A stretch of 64,000 bases of DNA from NCBI RefSeq assembly GCF_000430545.1, contig NZ_KE387164.1, positions 302,769 to 366,768 of the forward strand. Direction: 5' to 3'. Source of the DNA: Tenacibaculum ovolyticum DSM 18103 (GTDB taxonomy: Bacteria > Bacteroidota > Bacteroidia > Flavobacteriales > Flavobacteriaceae). Shown here one piece after another: positions 1 to 8,206 of the stretch (positions are counted from its first letter, which is position 1; each line of letters starts with the position of its first letter). Below the pieces are notes generated by a model that was not told where the DNA came from, made no database searches, and worked only from the letters and a program-made list of their open reading frames with translations. The translations under genes and the position numbers were made by a program.

Positions 1-68
1 TCTGGGTGTGTTTGGTGTTGTTTTAACGGATGCCATAGGTGTTTTTTATCTCTTTCTTGAAGTGTCAT
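1..68 (-). CDS. bioA: Adenosylmethionine-8-amino-7-oxononanoate aminotransferase, N-terminal fragment
   Basis: Only the first 22 or so codons lie in the window; the gene runs off the left edge on the minus strand. The N-terminus reads MTLQERDKKHLWHPLKQ, with the HLWHPL motif typical of the start of BioA, the PLP aminotransferase that makes 7,8-diaminopelargonate in biotin synthesis. Its ATG overlaps the bioD stop codon in an ATGA, so the two genes are translationally coupled. Position as the last visible gene of the bioF-DUF2007-bioD-bioA operon supports the call. The catalytic part is not visible. Confidence 0.85.
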   Translation of the reverse strand, partial: MTLQERDKKHLWHPLKQHQTHP

Positions 69-673
69 AATTTCTCTTTAAAAAGTTCAGCATATTCTCT
101 AATTACATTCTTATCAAAATAAGGCTCTTCCTCAATTCGACCTATAACAGAGACGTTTGTCATTTTTTTGATAATCTCTTCAGTAGTCTTATGTTCATTT
201 CCTGAGAAAATAATTGCAACATCAAACCCTTTTTCTTTTAATAAATTTAGGGTTAATAAAGTGTGGTTTATGCTTCCTAAATAATGTCGAGAAACTACAA
301 TTACTTTATATTCCTGTTTTATAATATCTAAAATTGTTTCAGAATTATTTAAAGGAACCAATAATCCACCAGCACCTTCAATAACCAAATTTTTTTGTGT
401 TTTCGGTTCTTCGATTTTCGATAGTTCAATAGTTGTTTTATCAATTTCTGCAGCAGCATGCGGACTCATAGGCGTTTTTAATGCGTATGAATTTGGATGG
501 ATTACAGTATTTGAATTAGAAATCAATTGTTTTATTTTGTGTGAATCTGAATCTTCTAATTCCCCTGCTTGTATAGGTTTCCAATAATCAGCTTCTAAGG
601 CTTCGGTTACAATAGCTGATGCTATCGTTTTTCCTACTTCTGTAGAAATTCCTGTAATAAAATATTTTTTCAT
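65..673 (-). CDS. bioD: Dethiobiotin synthetase
   Basis: A cytoplasmic ATP-dependent carboxylase-type synthetase of 202 residues that closes the ureido ring of dethiobiotin from 7,8-diaminopelargonate and CO2. The P-loop is seen at residues 8-16 (GISTEVGKT, with K15). The motif EGAGGLLVPL, which in the family carries the Mg/ATP-binding glutamate, lies near residue 100. The length is near the family norm of about 200-230. It abuts the upstream DUF2007 gene and overlaps bioA by four bases. Biotin operon context makes the assignment secure. Confidence 0.93.
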   Translation of the reverse strand: MKKYFITGISTEVGKTIASAIVTEALEADYWKPIQAGELEDSDSHKIKQLISNSNTVIHPNSYALKTPMSPHAAAEIDKTTIELSKIEEPKTQKNLVIEGAGGLLVPLNNSETILDIIKQEYKVIVVSRHYLGSINHTLLTLNLLKEKGFDVAIIFSGNEHKTTEEIIKKMTNVSVIGRIEEEPYFDKNVIREYAELFKEKL

Positions 674-1051
674 CTAAAAGATTGTTTTACAATCGTTACA
701 AATTAATTTTCTGCTTTCAAAAAAAGGAAATAACATATAGAAAAAACTTTTACGTTGAGATGGAGCAACTAATATTTTTGATGAGCTGCATTTTTTACAA
801 TGTATAGGTTTTCCACTATCATCTTTTTCATATACTATTATTTCATTATATATACGCAATGCTCTTTCTAAATCATCGTTATGTACTATTAATTTTACGC
901 CTCCTATTGCTTGACTTATCAAAGGATCTGAGTCAATAGTTTTTTCGTCCATTAATAAAGTTCTAATGCCATCTGATTCTAATCTAGATTTTATTACGTG
1001 AGCTTCCGTGGAGTATTCAAAAACTGTAAGAATAGTATAATTATCTCGCAT
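674..1051 (-). CDS. DUF2007 domain protein with C-terminal zinc-ribbon-like cysteines
   Basis: A 125-residue soluble protein. Residues 5-75 fit the DUF2007 (putative signal-transducing) fold: an ILTVFEYSTEAHVIKSRLES start, then a conserved GGVKLIVHNDDLERAL stretch. Behind it, two cysteine pairs, C85-x2-C88 and C118-x2-C121, could bind zinc. It sits inside the biotin operon, 8 bases after bioF and directly abutting bioD, so it is co-transcribed. No catalytic residues are visible, and the family's function is not established. A link to biotin is inferred from position only. Confidence 0.75.
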   Translation of the reverse strand: MRDNYTILTVFEYSTEAHVIKSRLESDGIRTLLMDEKTIDSDPLISQAIGGVKLIVHNDDLERALRIYNEIIVYEKDDSGKPIHCKKCSSSKILVAPSQRKSFFYMLFPFFESRKLICNDCKTIF

Positions 1052-1059
1052 TATAATTT

Positions 1060-2184
1060 TTAAACAAATGTAGCAAGGTTCTCTAAAACACTTGTAATTT
1101 CTTTGTAAGAATTATAAGAGTGTAAACAAAAACGTAACCTTTCTTCGTTTTTATTTACAGTAGGAGATAAAATAGGTTTTACATCGAACCCTTTTTTCTT
1201 TAGTTGATTCGCAATTTCTTTTACTTTTTTGTTACCAGGGATTACACAGCAATGAATAGCTGAATTGCTTTTTATAAAATTAAGCTGTAATCTATTAATT
1301 TCTTGTTTAAAAAATGAAATATTTTTTTCAAGTGATTTTTTAGATTCACTCTTTGAAAGCTCCAAATATGCAAATTTAATAGTAGCTAAAGAATGAGGTG
1401 AAAGGCCAGTGGTATAAATAAAACTTCTAGAGAAATTAATTAAATATTGCTTTAGTTCATCAGTCCCTAGAATGACAGCTCCGTGGCAGCCAAGTGCTTT
1501 TCCAAATGTGATAATTTGAGCAAAAACAGCTTTTTCTAAATGTAACTTCTGAACTAATCCTTGGTTAAAAATACCAATGGCATGTGCTTCATCTATTATT
1601 AAATAAGCTTTGTGTTTTTTTGCTATTAATGAAATTGCTGTTAAATCAGGAGAATCACCATCCATAGAAAAAACAGATTCTGTAACTATATATATATCAG
1701 AATTGCTGTTTTTAATTTGTTTTAGAATTTTATTCTCTAGGTCTTCTGTGTTATTATGCTGAAATTTAAAAGATTTAGCATTTGAAAGTTGAATACCATC
1801 ACGAATAGAAGCATGAATAAATTCATCATATAAAATAACATCACCTCGTTGTGGTACTGAAGAGAAAAAACCAATATTAGCATCGTAGCCAGAATTAAAT
1901 ATTAAAGCAGCTTCAGAATTATGAAATTGGCATATTTTTTTTTCTACGTTATCATATAGACTATGGTTTCCAGATAGAAGTCTTGAACCTGTTGCACCGT
2001 TTTGTTTAAAATTATTTTCTGTTAGGTATTGATGACTTCTATTAAAAATTATTTCAGAGTTAGCGAAGCCTAGATAATCATTGGAAGAAAAATCTATTAA
2101 AGCGTTTTTCTCTCCAAGAGTTCTTAAAGATTGGTTTTCTTTACGCTGTTGTAGTTTATTTGTAAGTTTTTTTGAAAGTTGCAT
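1060..2184 (-). CDS. bioF: 8-amino-7-oxononanoate synthase
   Basis: A PLP-dependent alpha-oxoamine synthase (374 residues) that condenses pimeloyl-ACP/CoA with L-alanine in the first committed step of the biotin ring pathway. Visible motifs are DFSSNDYLG near residue 31, NGATGSRLLSG near 62, IIDEAH with cofactor-ring D198, and ITFGK with the Schiff-base lysine K229. Length is family-typical. It is the first gene of the minus-strand biotin operon. A terminator-like hairpin ends only about 17 bases before its ATG, leaving little room for its own promoter. Confidence 0.93.
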   Translation of the reverse strand: MQLSKKLTNKLQQRKENQSLRTLGEKNALIDFSSNDYLGFANSEIIFNRSHQYLTENNFKQNGATGSRLLSGNHSLYDNVEKKICQFHNSEAALIFNSGYDANIGFFSSVPQRGDVILYDEFIHASIRDGIQLSNAKSFKFQHNNTEDLENKILKQIKNSNSDIYIVTESVFSMDGDSPDLTAISLIAKKHKAYLIIDEAHAIGIFNQGLVQKLHLEKAVFAQIITFGKALGCHGAVILGTDELKQYLINFSRSFIYTTGLSPHSLATIKFAYLELSKSESKKSLEKNISFFKQEINRLQLNFIKSNSAIHCCVIPGNKKVKEIANQLKKKGFDVKPILSPTVNKNEERLRFCLHSYNSYKEITSVLENLATFV

Positions 2185-2200
2185 TGTGTAAAAATAAAAA

Positions 2201-2222
2201 AGACTTACGAATATGTAAGTCT
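2201..2222 (-). terminator. Hairpin terminator/attenuator between tRNA-Asn and bioF
   Basis: Perfect 8-bp arms AGACTTAC and GTAAGTCT around a 6-base loop, followed on the minus strand by a run of Ts. It lies just after the 3' end of the second tRNA-Asn and ends about 17 bases before the bioF start. It therefore looks like the tRNA terminator, and could attenuate read-through into bioF. Confidence 0.7.
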
Positions 2223-2229
2223 TTTTTTG

Positions 2230-2303
2230 CTCCTCCTTTAGGACTCGAACCTAAGACCCTCTGATTAACAGTCAGATGCTCTAACCAACTGAGCTAAGGA
2301 GGA
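2230..2303 (-). tRNA. tRNA-Asn(GTT), copy 2
   Basis: A 74-nt cloverleaf on the minus strand. Acceptor arms TCCTCCT and AGGAGGA pair perfectly. The D-arm AGCTCAGTTGGTTAGAGC, the anticodon loop CTGTTAA with GTT, and the T-loop GGTTCGAGTCC are present. The discriminator base is G and CCA is not encoded. It is identical in sequence to the copy at 2372-2445, and followed by the hairpin terminator before bioF. Confidence 0.96.
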
Positions 2304-2371
2304 ATGTTCATATAGAACAAATATGTATGTTGCAGAAATTATCGGCTTCTACGTTGCCTTTGTTTATTTTG

Positions 2372-2445
2372 CTCCTCCTTTAGGACTCGAACCTAAGACC
2401 CTCTGATTAACAGTCAGATGCTCTAACCAACTGAGCTAAGGAGGA
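2372..2445 (-). tRNA. tRNA-Asn(GTT), copy 1
   Basis: Identical 74-nt copy of the tRNA at 2230-2303, separated from it by 68 bases. Anticodon GTT, paired acceptor stem, D- and T-arms intact, CCA not encoded. A TAAATTTG element on the minus strand at 2477-2484, about 30 bases upstream, matches the Bacteroidota -7 consensus and probably drives both copies. Confidence 0.96.
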
Positions 2446-2476
2446 ATTTAAAGCGGACTTGCTTTAAAAGCGAGTG

Positions 2477-2484
2477 CAAATTTA
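2477..2484 (-). promoter_or_regulatory. Promoter -7 element of the tRNA-Asn pair
   Basis: Minus-strand TAAATTTG matches TAnnTTTG, the -7 consensus of the Bacteroidota primary sigma factor. It lies about 31 bases before the 5' end of the first tRNA-Asn. No clear -33 TTG partner was found. The remaining sequence to 2715 is AT-rich and holds no gene I can see. Confidence 0.5.
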
Positions 2485-2667
2485 AGGGCTTTTTTGATAT
2501 TTGCAAATTTTTTTTGATAAAAAAATGAATATTTTTTTTTGTTACTTGGTTTTTAGTGTTTTATGTTTTTTGAATGAATGTTTGTAAAAGTGTTAGGTTG
2601 GTCTTGTTCTCGTAATTTAAAGAAGCAAATTAAGCGTGAAAAAAAGTTTTATTTTTAGTAAAAGTTG

Positions 2668-2675
2668 TATTTTTG
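2668..2675 (+). promoter_or_regulatory. Promoter -7 element of sucAB
   Basis: TATTTTTG fits the Bacteroidota TAnnTTTG consensus, about 40 bases before the sucA ATG. The leader after it is A-rich, without a Shine-Dalgarno sequence. No convincing -33 element is visible. Confidence 0.45.
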
Positions 2676-2715
2676 TCACCATTATTCTTATTGATAGAAA
2701 AGCATAGTAAAATAT

Positions 2716-5442
2716 ATGGACAAATTTTCGTTCTTAAACGCAGCACATACCGGATTTATAAGTGATTTGTACGAACAGTATCAAAAAAATCCTGATGCAA
2801 TAGAACCAAGTTGGAGAAGTTTTTTTCAAGGATACGATTTAGCAAATGAAAATTATTCGTTGACAGATGAAGAAGTTTCTGTTGAAATTCCTGAAGAAGT
2901 ACGTAAAGAATTTTTAGTAATAGACTTAATTAACGGATACCGTACAAGAGGGCATCTTTTTACAAAGACAAACCCGGTACGCGATCGTAGAAAATATAAA
3001 CCAACGCTAGATATAGATAATTTTGGTTTATCTAATAAAGATTTATCTACCGTTTTTAATGCAGGTGAAATTTTAGGTATGGGTGCAAGTCCGTTATCTG
3101 AAATAATTTCACACCTACAAGCAATTTATTGTGATAGTATTGGTGTGGAATACATGTATATACGTAATCCTGAGGAGGTAAAATGGTGGCAAGGTCGTTT
3201 GAATAAAGACGAAAACCAATCTAACTACGATATTGATAGTAAGAAATACATTCTTACAAAATTAAATCAGGCATCTACTTTCGAAAGTTTTTTACAAACA
3301 AAGTATGTAGGTCAAAAGCGTTTCTCTATTGAAGGAGGTGAAACATTAATTCCAGGAGTAAGTGTTGCGCTTCGAGATGCTGCAGAAAAATATGGAGTAG
3401 AAGAATGTGTTTTAGGAATGGCACACCGTGGTCGTTTGAATACATTAGTAAATATCTTTAAAAAACCAGTTCGCGATTTATTTAGCGAGTTTGAAGGTAA
3501 AGATTTTGAAGATCAGGATATTGATGGAGATGTTAAGTATCACTTAGGATTAACATTAAGTAAAGAGTACAAAGGAGGACAAAAAATGAAGATGAATTTG
3601 GTTCCAAATCCATCACATTTAGAAACAGTAGCTGCAGTTGCTGAAGGAATTGTTCGCGCTAAAGTAGATTTAGATTATAAAGGAGATAATGGTAAAATTT
3701 TACCAATTATAGTGCATGGAGATGCAGCAATAGCTGGGCAAGGTATTGCATATGAAATAGCTCAAATGATGACCTTAAATGGTTATAAAACAGGAGGTAC
3801 TATTCATGTAGTCGTAAATAACCAAGTTGGATTTACAACTAATTATTTAGATGCACGTTCTAGTACTTATTGTACTGATGTTGCTAAAGTAACGTTGTCA
3901 CCAGTGTTGCACGTAAATGCAGATGATGCTGAGGCAGTTTGTCATGCAATGGAAATGGCTGTTGAATATCGAATGAAATTCAAAAAAGACATTTACATTG
4001 ATTTATTAGGATATCGTAAATATGGACACAACGAAGGAGATGAGCCTCGTTTTACACAGCCAAAATTATATAAAGCAATTTCTAAGCATCAAAATGCAAA
4101 AGAAATTTATGCTGCTAAATTAGTTGAAGAAGGAAGTATTTCTTCTGAATTTGTAAAAGAAATTACAGATGAGTTTAAAACTCATTTAGAGGCTGAGTTT
4201 ATAGAGTCTAAAAAGAAAACAACTTCTAAAATTCAAGAATTTATGCCAGAAGTTTGGGATGGATTCGTACGTAAGCAATTACAAGATATGTTACAACCCG
4301 TAGATACTACGTATTCGGTTGAAGCATTAAAAAATATAGCGAAAGTAATTTCGAATACTCCAGAAGGGCATAAGTTTGTTCGTAAGGCTGAACGTATTTT
4401 AAAAGGTCGTGAAAAAATGGTCTTTGAAGAAAATGCTTTAGACTGGGGAACAGCAGAAAACCTAGCATACGGAACATTACTAGAAGAAGGATTTAATATT
4501 CGTATTTCTGGAGAAGACGTAGAAAGAGGAACTTTCTCTCACCGTCATGCAATTATGCGTGATGAAGAAACTTTAGAGCGTGTTAATTTATTAAACACGA
4601 ATCCGAATAATAAAGGAGAAATGACAATTTTTAATTCTCATTTATCAGAATATGGAGTTTTAGGATTTGATTACGGATATGCAATGGCAGCTCCAAATAC
4701 ATTAACTATTTGGGAAGCACAGTTTGGTGATTTTGCGAATGGAGCACAAATTGTATTTGATCAATATATTTCTTCGGCAGAAGATAAATGGAAACTACAG
4801 AACGGGTTAGTAATGTTATTACCTCATGGATATGAAGGGCAAGGACCAGAACATTCATCAGGAAGAATAGAACGTTTCTTACAGTCATCAGCAATTGATA
4901 ACTGGACAATAGCAAACTGTTCTACTCCATCAAATATATATCACATTTTACGTCGTCAGATGAAACGTGATTTTAGAAAACCATTGGTTGTTTTTACACC
5001 GAAGAGTTTATTACGTTTACCAAAGGCGGTAAATACTATTGAAGAACTTGCTAACGGAACATTTGAAGAAGTAATTGATGATACTATTGATACTTCTATA
5101 GTTACAAAAATGGTTTTTTGTACAGGTAAGTTTTATTATGATTTATTGGATGAGCGCGAAAAGTTAGAAAGAAATGATGTAGCTTTGATTAGAATAGAGC
5201 AATTATTTCCATTACAGAACGATCAGATAAAAGTTATAATGGATAAATACCCGAATGTAAAACGTTATGTTTGGGCACAAGAGGAACCAAAAAACATGGG
5301 GTCTTGGAGTTATATGTTAGAGCGATTTGAATTTGCTAAGTTAGAATGTGCATCGAGAGATTACCATTCGGCACCAGCAGCAGGTTCAAGTGCTAGATAT
5401 AAACGACGTCACCAAAAAGTGTTAGATAAAGTTTTCGATTAA
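2716..5442 (+). CDS. sucA: 2-oxoglutarate dehydrogenase E1 component
   Basis: The thiamine-diphosphate E1 subunit (908 residues) of the 2-oxoglutarate dehydrogenase complex. It decarboxylates 2-oxoglutarate and reductively succinylates the lipoyl arm of SucB in the TCA cycle. The N-terminal E2-binding segment is seen ([30 protein letters not shown]). Other motifs are [20 protein letters not shown] (ThDP region), NNQVGFTT and [16 protein letters not shown]. Length is close to the usual 900-950. It is followed 37 bases later by sucB, so the E1 and E2 genes form an operon; the E3 gene is not adjacent. Confidence 0.96.
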   Translation: MDKFSFLNAAHTGFISDLYEQYQKNPDAIEPSWRSFFQGYDLANENYSLTDEEVSVEIPEEVRKEFLVIDLINGYRTRGHLFTKTNPVRDRRKYKPTLDIDNFGLSNKDLSTVFNAGEILGMGASPLSEIISHLQAIYCDSIGVEYMYIRNPEEVKWWQGRLNKDENQSNYDIDSKKYILTKLNQASTFESFLQTKYVGQKRFSIEGGETLIPGVSVALRDAAEKYGVEECVLGMAHRGRLNTLVNIFKKPVRDLFSEFEGKDFEDQDIDGDVKYHLGLTLSKEYKGGQKMKMNLVPNPSHLETVAAVAEGIVRAKVDLDYKGDNGKILPIIVHGDAAIAGQGIAYEIAQMMTLNGYKTGGTIHVVVNNQVGFTTNYLDARSSTYCTDVAKVTLSPVLHVNADDAEAVCHAMEMAVEYRMKFKKDIYIDLLGYRKYGHNEGDEPRFTQPKLYKAISKHQNAKEIYAAKLVEEGSISSEFVKEITDEFKTHLEAEFIESKKKTTSKIQEFMPEVWDGFVRKQLQDMLQPVDTTYSVEALKNIAKVISNTPEGHKFVRKAERILKGREKMVFEENALDWGTAENLAYGTLLEEGFNIRISGEDVERGTFSHRHAIMRDEETLERVNLLNTNPNNKGEMTIFNSHLSEYGVLGFDYGYAMAAPNTLTIWEAQFGDFANGAQIVFDQYISSAEDKWKLQNGLVMLLPHGYEGQGPEHSSGRIERFLQSSAIDNWTIANCSTPSNIYHILRRQMKRDFRKPLVVFTPKSLLRLPKAVNTIEELANGTFEEVIDDTIDTSIVTKMVFCTGKFYYDLLDEREKLERNDVALIRIEQLFPLQNDQIKVIMDKYPNVKRYVWAQEEPKNMGSWSYMLERFEFAKLECASRDYHSAPAAGSSARYKRRHQKVLDKVFD

Positions 5443-5479
5443 GAAGAAAAGAAAGTATTTCAGAATAAAAATAAAAAAC

Positions 5480-6694
5480 ATGAGTGTTTTAGAAATGAAA
5501 GTTCCTTCTCCGGGGGAATCAATTACAGAAGTAGAAATAGCAACTTGGTTAGTTGAAGATGGTGATTATGTTGAAAAAGATCAGCCAATTGCCGAAGTAG
5601 ATTCTGACAAAGCAACGTTAGAGTTACCTGCGGAAGAAAGTGGAATTATTACTTTAAAAGCAGAAGAAGGTGATGCAGTTGAGGTTGGTGCAGTAGTTTG
5701 TCTTATTGACATGAGTGCTGAAAAACCAGCTGGTGGATCTTCTACTGAAACAAAAACAACAGAAGCTCCGAAAGTAGAAGCTCCTAAAAAAGAAGAAGTA
5801 AAGGCTGCAACTTATGCAACTGGTACTGCTTCTCCTGCTGCTAAGAAAGTTTTAGCAGAAAAAGGAATGGATGCTGCATCTGTAAAAGGAACTGGTAAAG
5901 ATGGACGTGTAACTAAAGAAGATGCTGTTAAAGCTGTTCCTTCTATGGGTACGCAACCTGCTAATGGTTCTCGTGGAACAGAGCGCAAGAAAATGTCAAT
6001 GTTACGTAGAAAAGTAGCACAACGTTTAGTTGCTGTAAAAAGCGAAACAGCAATGTTAACTACATTTAATGAAGTTAATATGCAGCCAATTTTCGATTTA
6101 CGTAAAGAATATAAAGAAGATTTTAAAGCAAAGCATGGTGTTGGATTAGGATTTATGTCTTTTTTCACTTTAGCAGTTGTTAGAGCTTTAGAATTATATC
6201 CAGATGTAAACTCTATGATTGATGGAGATTACCAAATTAAAAATGAATTTCAAGATATTTCTATTGCAGTTTCTGGTCCTAAAGGATTAATGGTTCCTGT
6301 AATTAGAAATGCTGAAGATTTATCTTTTAGAGGAGTTGAAAGCGAAGTAAAGCGTTTAGCTTTACGCGCAAGAGATGGACAAATTACTGTTGATGAAATG
6401 ACAGGAGGAACATTTACAATTACAAATGGTGGTGTATTTGGTTCTATGTTATCAACTCCAATTTTAAATCCTCCACAAAGTGGAATTTTAGGAATGCATA
6501 ATATCGTAAACAGACCAATGGCTGTTAATGGTGAAGTTGTAATTCAACCAATTATGTATGTAGCATTATCTTATGATCACAGAGTTATTGATGGTCGTGA
6601 GTCAGTAGGATTCTTAGTTGCTGTTAAAGAAGCATTAGAAAACCCTGTTGAGTTATTAATGAACAATGATATTAAGAAAGCTTTAGAAATGTAA
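5480..6694 (+). CDS. sucB: Dihydrolipoyllysine succinyltransferase, E2 of 2-oxoglutarate dehydrogenase
   Basis: The 404-residue core E2 that transfers succinyl from lipoate to CoA. Domains in order: one lipoyl domain (1-77) with modified lysine K44 in DSDKA; a charged Ala/Lys/Glu/Pro linker (about 78-112); a peripheral-subunit-binding domain (about 117-152, [13 protein letters not shown]...[11 protein letters not shown]); and a catalytic domain ending with the active-site D366-H367-R368 in [10 protein letters not shown]. One lipoyl domain and the motifs favour succinyl- over acetyltransferase. It is co-transcribed with sucA and followed by a strong terminator. Confidence 0.95.
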   Translation: MSVLEMKVPSPGESITEVEIATWLVEDGDYVEKDQPIAEVDSDKATLELPAEESGIITLKAEEGDAVEVGAVVCLIDMSAEKPAGGSSTETKTTEAPKVEAPKKEEVKAATYATGTASPAAKKVLAEKGMDAASVKGTGKDGRVTKEDAVKAVPSMGTQPANGSRGTERKKMSMLRRKVAQRLVAVKSETAMLTTFNEVNMQPIFDLRKEYKEDFKAKHGVGLGFMSFFTLAVVRALELYPDVNSMIDGDYQIKNEFQDISIAVSGPKGLMVPVIRNAEDLSFRGVESEVKRLALRARDGQITVDEMTGGTFTITNGGVFGSMLSTPILNPPQSGILGMHNIVNRPMAVNGEVVIQPIMYVALSYDHRVIDGRESVGFLVAVKEALENPVELLMNNDIKKALEM

Positions 6695-6720
6695 TTTTAG
6701 TTACATTTTCTATGAAATAT

Positions 6721-6750
6721 AAATCCTGTACATTTTGTACAGGATTTTTT
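6721..6750 (+). terminator. Terminator after sucB
   Basis: Hairpin with arms AAATCCTGTACA and TGTACAGGATTT around a three-base loop, followed by a T run. It closes the sucA-sucB transcript. Confidence 0.85.
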
Positions 6751-6839
6751 GTTTAAAAGAATTTTTTGGCTCGTTAATTCTCAGCTTTATTTTAGAGAGA
6801 ATGTGCACTAGTATTTAGGGATATTAAAGTTAATATATT

Positions 6840-6853
6840 GTAACATAGGTTAC
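6840..6853. promoter_or_regulatory. Candidate Crp/Fnr-type operator before the heme-DUF3365 gene
   Basis: GTAAC-ATAG-GTTAC is a perfect 5-bp-arm palindrome. It ends exactly 22 bases before the -7 element TATTTTTG (6876-6883). The same GTAAC-N4-GTTAC palindrome at the same 22-base distance precedes the efflux operon at 12639. Its centre falls near -41, the class II activator position of Crp/Fnr proteins. The regulator is not encoded in the window. Confidence 0.5.
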
Positions 6854-6875
6854 TTTTTGTGAGCTGAACAGTCTT

Positions 6876-6883
6876 TATTTTTG
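6876..6883 (+). promoter_or_regulatory. Promoter -7 element of the heme-DUF3365/thioredoxin pair
   Basis: TATTTTTG matches TAnnTTTG and lies 11 bases before the ATG at 6895, so the leader is only a few bases long. No -33 TTG element is visible at the proper spacing, consistent with dependence on an activator bound at 6840-6853. Confidence 0.5.
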
Positions 6884-6894
6884 TAATAAAAAAG

Positions 6895-7860
6895 ATGAAG
6901 CCATTCATATTACTTTTAATGATTGTTTTTATATTTAGTTGTAAAAACACTAAAAATAAATTGTCTTCTAAAGATAAGACGGTTTTAGATACAAAAGGAC
7001 AAATATATTCTGGTAAAAAGTTAATGGAAACAAACTGTTATGTATGTCATAGTCCTACAGCTACAAGCGAAGATAGAATTGCACCTCCTATGGTTGCTAT
7101 AAAGAAACATTATATAAAAAGTAACACAACTAAAGAAGAATTTAGAAATTCAATGCAAAATTGGATTGAAAACCCTACGAAAGAGAATGTTAAAATGTTT
7201 GGAGCAGTAAAACGTTTTGGGTTAATGCCAAAACAAACTTTTCCTGATGAAACTATAAAGGTGATTTCTGATTATATGTTTGATAATGAAATTGAACAAC
7301 CTGTGTGGTTTGAAAATCATTATAATAAAGAAGTAAAACAAAAGGAAGGAGCGCATAATAGTTTTAATAACCTACCATATAATGAAAGAGGACTAAAGTA
7401 TGCACTAATGACAAAATCTGTTTTAGGAAAAAGTTTAATGAGTACAATTCAAAAAGAAGGAACTTTAGCTGCTTTAAATTTTTGTAATGAAAGAGCATAT
7501 CCGTTAACAGACAGTATATCTATTATTCATAAGGCAACAATAAAAAGAGTTTCAGACAAGCCTAGAAACGATAGCAATACAGCTAATGAAGTAGAAAAAG
7601 GATATATAGCTGTTTTTAAAAGCGATATTAAAAATAAGAGAGAATCTAAAGCAATTGTTGTAGAATCTGATAAGAGTGTAGAATTTTACTATCCGATTAA
7701 AACGAACTCTATGTGTTTACAATGTCATGGGAAGCCCGTTTTTGATATAAAAAACAATATTTTAACTCAAATTAATAACTTGTATCCGAAAGATAAAGCT
7801 ATAGGTTATAAAGAGAACGAAATGAGAGGAATATGGAGTATAAAATTTAATAAAAAATAA
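6895..7860 (+). CDS. c-type cytochrome lipoprotein with C-terminal DUF3365 (Tll0287-like) domain
   Basis: A 321-residue envelope protein. Residues 1-16 form a lipoprotein signal with acylated C16 (IFSC). A mono-heme cytochrome c module follows, with C48-x2-C51-H52 and a likely axial methionine near residue 111 (FGLMPKQTF). From about 150 the sequence resembles the DUF3365/Tll0287-like heme-sensor domain: NFCNERAYPLTDSIS, then a second heme site C274-x2-C277-H278. Two covalent hemes are therefore predicted. A thioredoxin gene starts 14 bases downstream. A role in redox sensing or electron transfer is inferred; substrates are unknown. Confidence 0.78.
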   Translation: MKPFILLLMIVFIFSCKNTKNKLSSKDKTVLDTKGQIYSGKKLMETNCYVCHSPTATSEDRIAPPMVAIKKHYIKSNTTKEEFRNSMQNWIENPTKENVKMFGAVKRFGLMPKQTFPDETIKVISDYMFDNEIEQPVWFENHYNKEVKQKEGAHNSFNNLPYNERGLKYALMTKSVLGKSLMSTIQKEGTLAALNFCNERAYPLTDSISIIHKATIKRVSDKPRNDSNTANEVEKGYIAVFKSDIKNKRESKAIVVESDKSVEFYYPIKTNSMCLQCHGKPVFDIKNNILTQINNLYPKDKAIGYKENEMRGIWSIKFNKK

Positions 7861-7874
7861 AAATTTTCTTAGGC

Positions 7875-8171
7875 ATGAGTAATTTTTCAGAAATAATTAA
7901 TAAAGAGAAACCAGTTTTAGTAGATTTTTTTGCAGAATGGTGTGGGCCATGTAAAATGATGACTCCAATTTTAAAAGAAGTAAAAGAATCTTTAGGAGAT
8001 AAAGTTTCAATTATTAAAATTGATGTTGATAAAAACCAATCTTTAGCAGCAAAATATCAAGTTAGAGGAGTACCAACATTCGTTTTATACAAATCAGGTA
8101 AACAAGTTTGGAGAGAGTCAGGAGTAGTACAAAAAAGCGAATTGGTTTCTATTATAAATAGTTTTTCTTAA
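7875..8171 (+). CDS. Thioredoxin
   Basis: A 98-residue single-domain thioredoxin without a signal peptide, hence cytoplasmic. The active site WCGPC is at residues 22-26 (C23 and C26) and the cis-proline is in RGVPTFVLY near residue 76. It reduces protein disulfides, usually via thioredoxin reductase. It is probably co-transcribed with the heme-DUF3365 lipoprotein gene 14 bases upstream, an unusual partner as the two products act on opposite sides of the inner membrane. Whether this is the main thioredoxin of the cell cannot be told from the window. Confidence 0.9.
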   Translation: MSNFSEIINKEKPVLVDFFAEWCGPCKMMTPILKEVKESLGDKVSIIKIDVDKNQSLAAKYQVRGVPTFVLYKSGKQVWRESGVVQKSELVSIINSFS

Positions 8172-8206
8172 TTATTTATAGCCACAAAAGAGGTGTTTCA
8201 TTAATT

